Source of the DNA: OLB7 sp966250335
GTDB lineage: Bacteria > Bacteroidota > Ignavibacteria > OLB7
Length of the DNA: 64,000 nucleotides
Reading direction: 5' to 3'
NCBI GenBank assembly: GCA_966250335.1
Contig: CBINGZ010000003.1
Span: 147,417 to 211,416, forward strand
This document shows positions 1-9,003 of the stretch, in pieces; position 1 is the stretch's first letter, and each line of letters begins with the position of its first letter. The position numbers and the translations under genes were made by a program. Under the pieces are notes generated by a model, which did no database searches, was not told the DNA's origin, and saw only the letters and a list, made by a program, of their open reading frames with translations.

Positions 1-1439
1 GGGGAAAACTCACCTTCCCCCTGAACGGTAAACGGACTCTCTTCCTGGAGCCGGAGCTTCTCTTCTCGCTCGGGCTGACCGATGTTGCGGAGAGCATCGC
101 ATGGAAGCGGAACGCGCTCAGGATCGGCGTCGGGGTCAGGTTCTCGCCCGAGCGCGACAGAACGCCGGTCATCGCCGATGTGCCCGTCACCCCGGCTCCG
201 CCGAAGGAGCCCGTGGTTCCGGTCGTCCCCCCGTCGAGCGCGATATCGGCGACGGTCGAGGCGGTGGGAGTGGAGGATGACGGAACGGAAGTGCCGAGGG
301 TGACCCTGCGCGCCGAGGAGTTCGTCTCCACATCGCTTCGTCCCCTTCTCAATTACATCTTCTTCGAGGATGGATCGTCCGATCTTCCCTCCCGCTACAC
401 CCGTCTTGCCTCCACGCAGACGTCGGGCTTCAGGGTGGATAATCTCTACAACGTCGAGACGCTGCCGACCTACTATCATATCCTGAACATCGTCGGCAGA
501 AGGATGATGGAACATCCCACGGCGAAGATCACCCTTACCGGCTGCAACTCCGATGTCGGCAGGGAGAAGGGGGATCTCGATCTCTCGAACTCCCGCGCCG
601 AGGCGGTGAGGGAGTATCTGACCGGTGTCTGGAGCATCCCTCCCGACCGCATACGAATCGCATCGCGAGGTTTGCCCGCGAAGCCCTCCAACGCGAACGA
701 GCAGGACGGCATCGCCGAGAACCGTCGTGTCGAGATCGAATCCGATACATGGCAGATTCTTGAGCCGGTCGTCACCTCCGATACGTTGCGCACCGTCTCG
801 CCGCCGGTCATCCGGTTCCGTCCCGTGGTGACCGCCGCGTCGGAGGTGAGCGGATGGCGGCTGGAGGCGAAGCAGCCGAGCGGTCTCTCGAAGGAGTTCA
901 CGGGAGGGAAGAGCGTCCCCGAGCTGATCGACTGGGATATCAACGCCGAGGGGAACAGACTCTCCACTGCCGCCGGCTCCAACCGGATCGACTACACGCT
1001 GAACGCCGCCGCGGTCTCCGGCGAGGAGACGACCACGCAGACGCAGCGTATTCCGATAGAGTTGATCACGATCCAGAAGAAGCGGACCGAGAGGATCGCG
1101 GACAAGGAGATCGACCGCTACAGCCTGATCCTGTTCGATTTCGACAGGGCCGATCTGAACTCCGCGAACAGGCGGATCGGCGATTTCATCAAGGGGCGGA
1201 TGAGCCCGCAGGCGACGGCGACGATCACCGGCTACACCGACCGCATCGGCGACAGCGAGTACAACCGCGGCCTCTCCGACGAGCGCGCCAAGAGCACTGC
1301 CCGCGCGCTCGGCCTCTCCGCCGCCGACGCCCGGGGTGTCGGCGAGTCGACGCTGCTCTACGACAACAGCCTGCCGGAAGGACGCTTCTACTGCCGCACG
1401 GTGTCGGTGGTGGTGGAGACGCCGGTGAGCAACAGGTAA
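1..1439 (+). CDS. OmpA-family outer membrane protein, 5' truncated, with two OmpA-like domains
   Basis: The frame is open from base 3, so the start codon lies outside the window; about 478 residues remain. The first 55 or so look like the last strands of an outer-membrane beta-barrel (ALRIGVGVRFSPE), followed by a Pro-rich linker. Two OmpA-like periplasmic domains follow: one around visible residues 113-250 (LTGCNSDVGREKGDLDLS, then NRRVEI) and one around 375-478 (TITGYTDRIGDSEYNRGLS). OmpA domains bind peptidoglycan, so the protein probably anchors the outer membrane to the cell wall. The architecture matches the complete protein at 57207-59159. Two OmpA-like modules in one chain is less usual; the second is shorter and more divergent. 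A strong hairpin terminator follows the stop codon. Confidence 0.85.
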   Translation, partial: GKLTFPLNGKRTLFLEPELLFSLGLTDVAESIAWKRNALRIGVGVRFSPERDRTPVIADVPVTPAPPKEPVVPVVPPSSAISATVEAVGVEDDGTEVPRVTLRAEEFVSTSLRPLLNYIFFEDGSSDLPSRYTRLASTQTSGFRVDNLYNVETLPTYYHILNIVGRRMMEHPTAKITLTGCNSDVGREKGDLDLSNSRAEAVREYLTGVWSIPPDRIRIASRGLPAKPSNANEQDGIAENRRVEIESDTWQILEPVVTSDTLRTVSPPVIRFRPVVTAASEVSGWRLEAKQPSGLSKEFTGGKSVPELIDWDINAEGNRLSTAAGSNRIDYTLNAAAVSGEETTTQTQRIPIELITIQKKRTERIADKEIDRYSLILFDFDRADLNSANRRIGDFIKGRMSPQATATITGYTDRIGDSEYNRGLSDERAKSTARALGLSAADARGVGESTLLYDNSLPEGRFYCRTVSVVVETPVSNR

Positions 1440-1799
1440 GTAGCGCGTCGGTGGAGATTGATATCTCTTAATGTGATGTTTGAATGATGAACCCCGCCGG
1501 GATATGCGATCCCCGGCGGGGTTTTTCGTGAACGCCCTTCTCCCTTGATCCGATATATCGTGGAGGCCGCGAGCCGATGTTGTCAGGATCGATCCGCTCG
1601 ATTGTCACATACGGGGACGATGAGGTGACGGGATCGATCCGGGTCGGTCGGATGTTGATATGACGGAGGGGGTCGCCGATCGATCGCCTCCACGCGTCGT
1701 AAACCTGCCGACCGGTTCGGCGTCTCTGACGAACGTGTGCGGGACGAAGCGCGGTTATGTATTTTCAGGCGGACAACACACACAGAAACGGGAAGGAAC
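1440..1799. other. Intergenic stretch, terminator plus presumed promoter of the next gene
   Basis: Apart from the terminator at 1490-1526 I see no gene. The stretch from 1530 to 1790 probably holds the promoter of the barrel gene at 1800, but I could not identify a clear promoter. Short open frames on both strands here have no recognisable protein features. Confidence 0.5.
1490..1526 (+). terminator. Rho-independent terminator after the OmpA-family gene
   Basis: Eleven-base perfect stem AACCCCGCCGG (1490-1500) with CCGGCGGGGTT (1513-1523), followed by a T run. It ends transcription of the upstream plus-strand gene. Confidence 0.85.
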
Positions 1800-2480
1800 A
1801 TGAACAGCATAATCAGACGGGGACTCTGTATCGCGCTCTTCGCGGTCGTCACGACCTGCGGCGCGCGGGCTCAGTTCGGGGTGGGGATCGGCGTGGCGGC
1901 GGCGGGGGACAACCTTCAGCAGGCCGGGGGGGAGCTGGCGGATCTTTTCAGCAGCGACAGTATTACGTATGACGATGTATCGGGCACCATCGGGTTCTAC
2001 GTGACCGGAAAGGCGCGCTTCGAGCTCGGTGAGGTGCTCAGGTTCAGCGGGGATCTCTCCTACGTCTACTTCCAGGCGAAGGAGCTGACCCTCACCGACT
2101 TCAATGTGAACACCCAGGACAGCACGGTCGCCGCAACCTTCGAGGTCGGCACGTCGCTGATACCGATCGGAGCCGGTGTCGAGGCGGTGCTTCCGCTCGG
2201 GCCCCTGAAGCCGTATCTCGGTCTGCAGGGGACCTACACCTTCGTCAGCCGCACCTACGCCTTCGTGCGCGGCGCGCAGGAGCTGGATGACGCGGACTTC
2301 CGCAACAAGTCGGCCGGCGACGGCGAGCTGGGAGTCGCGATCAGCGCCGGTGTCGATATCGGACTGGGACCGCTCAAGCTCGATGTCGGCGCCAAGTACA
2401 ATCTCTCCAATCTCCTGAGCACGGACGAGAACGAGAAGTCGATGCGATATCTGCAGGTGGGGGTTGCCGCGTTGTTCTAG
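1800..2480 (+). CDS. Outer-membrane beta-barrel family protein
   Basis: 226 residues. The ATG at 1800 is preceded by GGGAAGGAACA, a good Shine-Dalgarno sequence. It encodes a signal peptide (MNSIIRRGLCIALFAVV then GARAQ, cleavage near residue 23). The mature chain alternates polar and hydrophobic residues in beta-strand fashion and ends in aromatic/hydrophobic residues (LQVGVAALF), as expected of a small outer-membrane barrel. It has no enzymatic motif. A hairpin terminator follows, so the gene appears monocistronic. Function unknown; an opacity-type porin or structural outer-membrane protein is the likely class. Confidence 0.75.
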   Translation: MNSIIRRGLCIALFAVVTTCGARAQFGVGIGVAAAGDNLQQAGGELADLFSSDSITYDDVSGTIGFYVTGKARFELGEVLRFSGDLSYVYFQAKELTLTDFNVNTQDSTVAATFEVGTSLIPIGAGVEAVLPLGPLKPYLGLQGTYTFVSRTYAFVRGAQELDDADFRNKSAGDGELGVAISAGVDIGLGPLKLDVGAKYNLSNLLSTDENEKSMRYLQVGVAALF

Positions 2481-2517
2481 GCGCCCTCTGGATGCCCGAT
2501 GGGATGTCGGATATGGA

Positions 2518-2542
2518 AGGGGCCGGAGAGATCCGGCCCTTT
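2518..2542 (+). terminator. Hairpin terminator after the beta-barrel gene
   Basis: Stem GGGCCGGA (2520-2527) with TCCGGCCC (2532-2539), GAGA loop and TTT tail. It lies between convergent genes and probably serves the plus-strand gene ending at 2480. Confidence 0.7.
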
Positions 2543-2627
2543 GTCATATATAACGTTGTCCGATGCAACCGTGTGCGGTTCCGACTCGCCGGAACCATCC
2601 CACGCCCCGGCGGAGGACGCCGGAAAC

Positions 2628-3302
2628 TCACCACACATACGCCAGTCCCCAGTGAAACCACGGGGTGAACCCCTTGGAGGCGGAGGCGAACACTCCCGGA
2701 ACCACCATCGAATAATATTCCGATCCGATGAACCCGTAGTCGACGCCGATCTCGCTGAAGCTCATCACGTTCCTGAAGATCCTGATGTAGGCGCCGTACG
2801 CCACGCCGATCGCCATGCGCGAGAAGCTTCCGGTGTCGGCGTCCAGATCGTCGTCGGGCTCGCCGATGTTGAAATGGTTGAGGGAAAGTCCCGCCGCGAG
2901 ATATGTCATCCTCTCGCGCTTCGTCGAGAGGAAGAATCGCAGGTCGCCGCTGAAGGTCTGTGCCGTGTTGTTGAAATTGAACAGACCGTTCGAGAACCCG
3001 ATCTGACCGCCGACGACGAGCGTGGGGGTCACGAAGGTGTGGTAGCCGGCGTTGAAGGTCGTGATCGATCTGATGAGATCTATCGAGATCATATGCTCCC
3101 TGCGCGAGATCGGACCGGAGCCCGTACCGGTGGCCGAGCTTGAGCTTGAACTGGAGACCTCCGACGAGCCGGAGAAGGAGGATGACTGGTCGGTTCCTTC
3201 CGGCGCGATGACGGGGTTCGTCATGATCTGGCTGGTGTCGCGCTGGGCAAGGGTCGTCACCGGGGCAAGAACAAAGAGAATGAGGAGAACGATGCGAAGC
3301 AT
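2628..3302 (-). CDS. Exported protein with Ser-rich linker and predicted beta-barrel
   Basis: 224 residues from the ATG whose complement is at 3300-3302, chosen because it begins a clear signal peptide (MLRIVLLILFVLAPVTTLAQ). The open frame continues upstream but reads as Arg/Pro-rich non-coding sequence. After the signal peptide comes a low-complexity serine stretch (SSEVSSSSSSSATGTGSG), then about 150 residues of alternating strands ending in an aromatic residue (HWGLAYVW), typical of outer-membrane barrels. No known family is recognised. It is convergent with 1800-2480 and divergent from the CoA-transferase gene, with a 284-bp shared upstream region. Confidence 0.7.
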   Translation of the reverse strand: MLRIVLLILFVLAPVTTLAQRDTSQIMTNPVIAPEGTDQSSSFSGSSEVSSSSSSSATGTGSGPISRREHMISIDLIRSITTFNAGYHTFVTPTLVVGGQIGFSNGLFNFNNTAQTFSGDLRFFLSTKRERMTYLAAGLSLNHFNIGEPDDDLDADTGSFSRMAIGVAYGAYIRIFRNVMSFSEIGVDYGFIGSEYYSMVVPGVFASASKGFTPWFHWGLAYVW

Positions 3303-3586
3303 AGTGCGATAGATAATGATTGGGATCGATTCGGGAATCGAAGGATCGGACTTCTCTGGAAACGATAGAGTCCCGTATTCCTCCCGACAACGGGGCCGGA
3401 GAGAAGCAGGGAGAAGGGACCGCCTGCGGCGGCGGATGTGAAAATATGAAATAGCCCGGTGACGGCGGCGGCTCCGATCCGCGAATCGTCGATCCCCGGA
3501 GAGCGGGGGCGAATTCCTCCCCGCCGTCGGCGGGCGCATGGAACCGGATGCGTAATTTCCGCGCGAACACTCATCAAACATCAAGC

Positions 3587-4504
3587 ATGAAGATCATCGA
3601 TCTCACCTGGCGGCTTCCGGGGCCGCTTGCCGCATACTTCCTTGCCCATCAGGGGATGACGGTCATCAAGTACGAGGACCGCCGCCGCCGCGATCCCTTC
3701 CTTCAATGGAGCTGGGACCTCGCCTTCACCGAGGTCTACAACGTCTTCCAGGAGGCGAAGGATCTCCGCCTGATCGACTTCGACAACCCCGACGACGTGG
3801 CGGCGATGCACCGTGAGATCGCCTCGGCCGACGCCGTGGTCATGGGCTTCCCTCCCAGGGTCGAGGAGAAGCTGGGGCTGACGGAGGAGGATATCGCCCG
3901 GTCGTTCACCGGGGTCTGCTTCACGCGGCTCGGGTTCCGTCCCGGCGACGACCATTCGGCGCACGATCTGAACACGCTGGCGCAGAGCAACCTGCTCAAG
4001 ATGCATATCCTCGATCGCCGCGACGACATCGTCGCCCCCCCCTTCCTGCCGGTCACCGGGATGTTCTATTCATATCACATCGCGATGACGGTCCTTGCCA
4101 CGGCTCTCCGGCAGAAGGAGCAGCAGGAGCCGATCCAGAACAGGTGCTACCTGCAGGATGCGGTCGACCAGGCGCAGCGTGCCTACTACCCCGCGAGCGT
4201 GCAGGAGCGGACCCCCGCCACCTTCCTGCACAACGGGCGGTTCCCCTGCTACAACCTCTACCGTACGCTCGACGGCGGTTACCTTGCCGTCGCCGCGGTC
4301 GAGCCGAAGTTCTGGTCCCGCTTCCGCGAGCTCACCGGCCTCCACGATCTCGGCGACGACGACGGCCTGAGCCACGGCGAGCGCGCCGCTCAGGTCAAGG
4401 AGACGATCTCCGCCGCGATCCGCAGCAGAACCGCCGACGAATGGCGCGCGATCTTCGCCGGACACGATTCCTGCGTCGATCTTGTGGGGCCGTGGGGGGA
4501 GTAG
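3587..4504 (+). CDS. CoA-transferase family III (CaiB/BaiF) protein, short form
   Basis: 305 residues. The N-terminus (IDLTWRLPGPLAAYFLAHQG followed by TVIKYE) is the hallmark of family III CoA-transferases, which move CoA between acyl-CoA and free acids or racemise alpha-methylacyl-CoA. The catalytic Asp of classical members usually lies near residue 170; here a DAVDQAQRAYY region occupies roughly that area. Typical members are about 380-400 residues, so this one stops early (ends DLVGPWGE) and lacks most of the usual C-terminal part. The stop follows a G-rich run, so a frameshift or real shortening are both possible. Start at 3587 (ATG); an in-frame ATG at 3548 is an alternative. It lies upstream of an acyl-CoA mutase gene. 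Confidence 0.7.
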   Translation: MKIIDLTWRLPGPLAAYFLAHQGMTVIKYEDRRRRDPFLQWSWDLAFTEVYNVFQEAKDLRLIDFDNPDDVAAMHREIASADAVVMGFPPRVEEKLGLTEEDIARSFTGVCFTRLGFRPGDDHSAHDLNTLAQSNLLKMHILDRRDDIVAPPFLPVTGMFYSYHIAMTVLATALRQKEQQEPIQNRCYLQDAVDQAQRAYYPASVQERTPATFLHNGRFPCYNLYRTLDGGYLAVAAVEPKFWSRFRELTGLHDLGDDDGLSHGERAAQVKETISAAIRSRTADEWRAIFAGHDSCVDLVGPWGE

Positions 4505-4570
4505 GGGCACCACCGGCACTCTGGAACTGTTCCTCTACCTGATACCGGATTGAATACGAACAGGGATCTT

Positions 4571-4825
4571 ATGGAATTCCACGATAAACTCGCCCTCATC
4601 CGCCTGCTCCTCCAGGGGCGTGAACGCGATGCGTCGCAGGCAGGTTTCTGCGACAGGGAGCGGAGCGAGATACGAACCTCGCTCCTGCTCCACGGCTATC
4701 TGGAGGAAGCGTCTTCGGCCGGCCCCGATGATGATTATCTGCGCGAGGAACGCGGATCGCGATATACCATGACCGACGAGGGAAGAAGATTCCTCAACCG
4801 GCTGGAGCGGAGAACCGCGGTCTGA
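4571..4825 (+). CDS. Small winged-helix-like protein
   Basis: 84 residues from the ATG at 4571, preceded by AGGGA at five bases; a TTG at 4550 would add seven residues. The C-terminal pattern (HGYLEEA, then RYTMTDEGRRFLNRLE) resembles the recognition helix and beta-wing of PadR/MarR-like winged-helix domains, in which a T-x-E-G-x-x-x-L motif is common. It may be a small DNA-binding regulator of the flanking CoA genes, but this is inference from one motif. It sits between the CoA-transferase and the mutase on the same strand and could be co-transcribed with either. Confidence 0.5.
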   Translation: MEFHDKLALIRLLLQGRERDASQAGFCDRERSEIRTSLLLHGYLEEASSAGPDDDYLREERGSRYTMTDEGRRFLNRLERRTAV

Positions 4826-4978
4826 TCTTGCGGCATTGAACGGAGAGCCCCGGCGGCTCCCCCGCCCTCGCGCGCCACCCCCCCGAAGCGCAACACACCG
4901 ACATTTCCCGCCTCCCTCATCCTTCGTATCTTCCGAACCTTCTGAAAAGTATTCACTCAACTGGAACAGGTGATCATC

Positions 4979-6688
4979 ATGGAGATGAACGGCACGCCGA
5001 CGAACGGCCATGCAGGCAATGGCGCCGGCGATCAGCTTTCGCTCGATTTCGGCCCCGCGAGGGAGAAGTGGGAAGGTGAGGCCGCCCGTGCGAAGACCAC
5101 GGGCTTCAAGCACACGACCCTCTCCGGGAACGAGGTGGAGCTGATGGCCCTGCCGGATAACCGGAGCGAGCGGGACTACATGGAGAAGCTCGGCTTCCCC
5201 GGCGAGTACCCCTACACCAGAGGTATCCACGCGAACATGTATCGCGGCAAGGTCTGGACCATGCGCCAGTTCGCCGGGTTCGGCACGCCGGAGGATACCA
5301 ACGCCCGCTTCAAATACCTGCTCGAACACGGCCAGACCGGTCTCTCCACCGCCTTCGATCTCCCGACCCTCATGGGACGCGACGCCGACGATCCGATGTC
5401 GGAGGGGGAGGTCGGCATCTGCGGTGTGGCCGTTTCATCGCTTGCCGATATGGAGATCCTCTTCAGCGGCATCCCGCTCGACAAGGTCTCCACCTCGATG
5501 ACGATCAACTCCCCGGCGATCATGGTCTTCGCCTACTACCTGGCGGTCGCCGAGAAACAGGGAGTCGGCTTCGAGAAACTGCGCGGTACCCTGCAGAACG
5601 ATATTCTGAAGGAGTATATCGCACAGAAGGAATATCTCTTCCCCCCACGCCCCTCCGTCCGGATCATCACCGACATGATCGAGTGGTGCACCGACAACGC
5701 TCCCCAGTGGAACCCGGTCTCGATCAGCGGCTATCATATCCGCGAGGCGGGCTCCACCGCCGCGCAGGAGCTGGCGTTCACCCTGGCCGACGGGTTCGCC
5801 TACGTGGAGGCGTGCCTGGAACGGGGGATGGATATCGACAGCTTCGCTCCGCGCCTCTCTCATTTCTTCAACTCGCATGTCGATTTCTTCGAGGAGATCG
5901 CCAAGTTCCGCGCGGCACGCCGGATCTACGCGCGGCGCATGCGCTACAAGTACGGCGCAAAGAGCCCCCGCTCCTGGATCCTCCGGTTCCATACGCAGAC
6001 CGCCGGCTGCTCCCTCACGGCCCAGCAGCCTGAGAACAATATCGTAAGGACTGCTCTTGAGGGACTCGCCGCCGTCCTCGGCGGAACGCAGTCGCTCCAC
6101 ACCAACTCGATGGATGAGACCCTCGCGCTCCCGTCGGAGAAGGCGGTCAAGATCGCGCTCCGCACCCAGCAGGTGATCGCCTACGAGACCGGCGTCATCA
6201 ACTCCATCGACCCCCTCGGCGGCAGCTACTTCGTCGAGGCGATGACCGACCGGATCGAGGCGGAGGCCGAAGCGTACTTCGAGAAGATCGAGGCGCTCGG
6301 AGGGGTCATCCCCGCCATCGAGGCCGGCTTCTTCCAGCGCGAGATCGCCGATGCCGCCTACCGCTACCAGCGCGAGCTCGACGCGAAGGAGAAGATCATC
6401 GTCGGCGTCAACGACTTCGTGGAACAGGAGGAATCGATCGACATTCCGATCCTTCAGATCTCCAAGGAGGTCGAGGTCAAACAGGTCGAACGCCTGCGTG
6501 AGATGCGCGCCGGCCGTAATCAGGAGCGGGTCGACGAAACCCTCGCCGCGCTCCGCCGCTCCGCCGAGGACGGCACGAACATGATGCCCCGCGTTCTCGA
6601 CTGCGCCCGCGCCTACGTCACCGTCGGCGAGATGTGCCGGCTGCTGGAGGAGGTCTTCGGCGTCTACGAGGAGACTCCGGTCTTCTGA
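4979..6688 (+). CDS. Cobalamin-dependent acyl-CoA mutase large subunit, isobutyryl-CoA mutase-like
   Basis: 569 residues; ATG 4979 chosen because ACAGG lies eight bases upstream (a GTG at 4970 is in frame). The whole chain reads as the substrate-binding TIM barrel of the methylmalonyl-CoA mutase family (YTRGIHANMYRG, STAFDLPTLMG, SISGYHIREAGS, ENNIVRTALEGLAAVLGG), without the C-terminal B12 domain, so it needs a separate small subunit, which is not in the window. Spacing to P. shermanii MCM fits exactly: the residue matching Tyr89 is Phe98, that matching Arg207 is Gln216, and Tyr252-His253 matches Tyr243-His244. Phe/Gln is the isobutyryl-CoA mutase (IcmA) pair, whereas MCM has Tyr/Arg. It may therefore interconvert isobutyryl- and butyryl-CoA or a related substrate, not methylmalonyl-CoA. 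Confidence 0.85.
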   Translation: MEMNGTPTNGHAGNGAGDQLSLDFGPAREKWEGEAARAKTTGFKHTTLSGNEVELMALPDNRSERDYMEKLGFPGEYPYTRGIHANMYRGKVWTMRQFAGFGTPEDTNARFKYLLEHGQTGLSTAFDLPTLMGRDADDPMSEGEVGICGVAVSSLADMEILFSGIPLDKVSTSMTINSPAIMVFAYYLAVAEKQGVGFEKLRGTLQNDILKEYIAQKEYLFPPRPSVRIITDMIEWCTDNAPQWNPVSISGYHIREAGSTAAQELAFTLADGFAYVEACLERGMDIDSFAPRLSHFFNSHVDFFEEIAKFRAARRIYARRMRYKYGAKSPRSWILRFHTQTAGCSLTAQQPENNIVRTALEGLAAVLGGTQSLHTNSMDETLALPSEKAVKIALRTQQVIAYETGVINSIDPLGGSYFVEAMTDRIEAEAEAYFEKIEALGGVIPAIEAGFFQREIADAAYRYQRELDAKEKIIVGVNDFVEQEESIDIPILQISKEVEVKQVERLREMRAGRNQERVDETLAALRRSAEDGTNMMPRVLDCARAYVTVGEMCRLLEEVFGVYEETPVF

Positions 6689-7052
6689 TCGCGCCCGATC
6701 TCGTCATGGATATATCGTAACAAGTAACGGCGCCCATCCTGGAGAGGGGCGCCGTTCGGTTGTCTGAGAGAGGGGATAAAGTTCTATCCGTCGCCTTCCT
6801 CTCTCCTCTCAAGCTCGCGGGGCCCCTCCCCCGCTCGTGCCGGCTTCGCCCGCGTTGCCGTCAGGCCCCGCCGGTCGGAAGAACATATCGCGATCGTCGG
6901 CGCCTCGGGAGTTCCGGGGGGCGCGCCGGCGGCCCCGGGCCTTCGCGAGCCGCGTCGTTCGTCACACGGCCCGGGCGGTTGCGTCCAACTGATGGTCGGA
7001 TTCCGACCGAACTACGAACCAGACTTTTCTCAACTACCGAGGAATATTCGTC
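6689..7052. other. Intergenic stretch between mutase and SIMPL genes
   Basis: It contains the hairpin at 6726-6756, then GC-rich sequence without a convincing gene. The promoter of the SIMPL gene is presumably between 6950 and 7040; I could not fix it. Confidence 0.4.
6726..6756 (+). terminator. Hairpin terminator after the mutase gene
   Basis: Perfect ten-base stem AACGGCGCCC (6726-6735) with GGGCGCCGTT (6747-6756). No long T run follows, so termination may be partial or factor-assisted. Confidence 0.6.
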
Positions 7053-7832
7053 ATGCAGTACCGGAACGTTCTTCTTGTCATTGCCCTTCTCTTCTGCGGC
7101 ATGACCGTTGCCTCCGCGCAGATCCGGGTTCCCACCAGGGTTCCGAGCAACAACGCAACGCCCCCCTCGGGAGGGAGCGCCGCGGCCTCCGACCGTCGGA
7201 CCGTCGAGGTGACGGGGGAGGCGGAGATCCGGGTGGTGCCGGATGAAGCGGTCTTCAACTTCGGGATCGAGACCTCCAGCAAGGATATCAACGAGGCGCG
7301 GAGCGAGAACGATCAGAAGATCAAGGATCTGCTGGCGCTCGTCCGGCGGATGGGGATCAAGGAGGAGCATATCCAGACCGATTTCCTGAATATCGAGCCA
7401 CGATATCAGTACCGCGAGCAGGGACGGGATTTCCTCGGCTATTACACGACCCGCAACGTTACCGTCACCCTGCGCGATCTCTCCAAGTTCGACGAGCTTC
7501 TCTCCCAGGCGCTGAAGCTGGGGGTGAACTATGTGGGGCAGGCGCAGTTCCGCACCACGAAGCTGCGCGAACACCGCGACGAGGCTCGCGCCCAGGCCGC
7601 GCGCGCCGCAAAGGAGAAGGCGGAGGCGCTCGCCAGGGAGCTGGGGATGAGGATCGGCAAGCCGGTCACCATCAGTGAAGGGACCGTCTGGGATGTGATC
7701 CCGGTCACGAGGCGCGGCGCCATGCAGAACACCATCACCGAGGAGGCGGGGGGAGGGGCCGGCGGCTCCACCATCGCTCCCGGACAGATCGCCGTCACCG
7801 CCCGTGTGAGCGTGGCGTTCGAGATGTTCTGA
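7053..7832 (+). CDS. SIMPL (DUF541) domain periplasmic protein
   Basis: 259 residues with a signal peptide (MQYRNVLLVIALLFCGMTVA, cleavage after SA near residue 22). A short linker precedes a complete SIMPL domain (residues about 48-258), recognised from VEVTGEAEIRVVPDEAVFNF at its start, the paired helices (REHRDEARAQAARAAKEKAE) and the final strand (IAVTARVSVAFEMF). SIMPL proteins are periplasmic or surface-associated; some (BP26, E. coli YggE) are linked to oxidative-stress tolerance or form channel-like oligomers, but the molecular role is poorly known. It is followed closely by the prenyltransferase gene on the same strand. Confidence 0.88.
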   Translation: MQYRNVLLVIALLFCGMTVASAQIRVPTRVPSNNATPPSGGSAAASDRRTVEVTGEAEIRVVPDEAVFNFGIETSSKDINEARSENDQKIKDLLALVRRMGIKEEHIQTDFLNIEPRYQYREQGRDFLGYYTTRNVTVTLRDLSKFDELLSQALKLGVNYVGQAQFRTTKLREHRDEARAQAARAAKEKAEALARELGMRIGKPVTISEGTVWDVIPVTRRGAMQNTITEEAGGGAGGSTIAPGQIAVTARVSVAFEMF

Positions 7833-7942
7833 GCCCGCCGGGGCCTTCGGTCCGGGCGAGGGGCGGAAACGGTCGGCGATCGCTCGCTCCGAAGTTTCTA
7901 TCTTGGCGGCAACGCAGCATTCACGCATCGAAATCCGGGTAC

Positions 7943-8854
7943 ATGTCACAGATTCAGTCGGCACGTGGGAACAGCGGGGGCTCATCGGTTCGCGACCGCA
8001 TCAGGCTGATGCGCCCCTCGCACTGGCTCAAGAACGGGTTCATCTTCGCTCCTCTGATCTACAGCAAGAACCTTCTGGAGCAGGAGTATGTGGCGCCGGC
8101 GCTTCTGGCGTTCTTCGCCTTCTGCTTCGTCAGTTCGTCGGTCTACATCCTCAACGACATCGTCGACCGGAAGGCCGACGCCGAGCATCCGAAGAAGCGG
8201 CACCGTCCGATCGCGTCGGGGCGGGTGAGCGTCGGGTCGGCGCTGGTGCAGCTTGCCGTGGTGTTCGGGGTGGCGGTCGCCTTCGCGATGATGCTGCCGT
8301 GGAAGGCGATGCTTCTGATCGGCGTCTATGCCGTTCTCAATCTCGGCTACTCGTTCGGACTGAAGCATGTGGTGCTGATCGACATCTTCATCATTGCCGC
8401 CGGGTTCATGATCCGGGTGCTGACCGGCGGCTACGCGATCGACGTGGCGGTCACCACCTGGCTGATCACCTGCACCATGTTCCTCTCCCTCTTCCTCGGC
8501 GTCGCCAAGCGGCGAAGCGAGATCAACAACCTGAAGCGGGGGGAGAGTCGGAAGGTGCTGGACGACTACACGCCGGAGCTGGTGCGGCTGATCATGAACG
8601 TCTCGGTCGCCGGCTCCATCATGAGCTACGCGCTCTACACCATCGACGACCACACCGTCAGCTATTTCAACACGGACAAACTGATCTACACCGTCCCGAT
8701 CGTGATGTACGGAATCTTCCGCTACCTCTATCTGGACGAGAAGATGCAGACCGCCGAAAACCCCGTCTCGGTCGTCGCCCGCGATCCCTCGCTGATCGCC
8801 ACCGCGGTCGTGTGGGCGTTGACGTCGATTGCGATTATTTATATGGCGGGGTAG
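7943..8854 (+). CDS. UbiA-family prenyltransferase, decaprenyl-phosphate phosphoribosyltransferase type
   Basis: 303 residues, all-helical membrane protein with about eight or nine hydrophobic segments. The UbiA signature NDIVDRKAD (residues 71-79, the first Asp-rich Mg-binding motif) is followed by RPIASG, and the second motif region is around LIDIFIIAAGFMIR. The N-terminal RPSHWLKNGFIFAPL is typical of the subgroup that includes decaprenyl-phosphate phosphoribosyltransferase, which transfers phosphoribose from PRPP to a polyprenyl phosphate. The true acceptor here is not determined. It lies about 110 bp after the SIMPL gene and may be in its operon; it converges with the HAD gene. Confidence 0.85.
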   Translation: MSQIQSARGNSGGSSVRDRIRLMRPSHWLKNGFIFAPLIYSKNLLEQEYVAPALLAFFAFCFVSSSVYILNDIVDRKADAEHPKKRHRPIASGRVSVGSALVQLAVVFGVAVAFAMMLPWKAMLLIGVYAVLNLGYSFGLKHVVLIDIFIIAAGFMIRVLTGGYAIDVAVTTWLITCTMFLSLFLGVAKRRSEINNLKRGESRKVLDDYTPELVRLIMNVSVAGSIMSYALYTIDDHTVSYFNTDKLIYTVPIVMYGIFRYLYLDEKMQTAENPVSVVARDPSLIATAVVWALTSIAIIYMAG

Positions 8855-8896
8855 GGGGGGGAGCCTGCTCCGTCCCTTGCTGCGATGGTTGTCCTA

Positions 8897-8926
8897 AGGT
8901 AAGCAGGGCCTTCCTGTTACTTACCT
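8897..8926. terminator. Possible bidirectional hairpin between convergent genes
   Basis: AGGTAAGCAGG (8897-8907) can pair with CCTGTTACTTACCT (8913-8926) with a small bulge. The position between convergent genes (ends 8854 and 9004) suggests termination; there is no T run. Confidence 0.35.
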
Positions 8927-9003
8927 CGTCAACCACTCCGAATGCACGGAGATAGTATCGTGGTCGGATTGGCTGCCGTCATCGGCCCCGCTATCCGTGG
9001 TCG

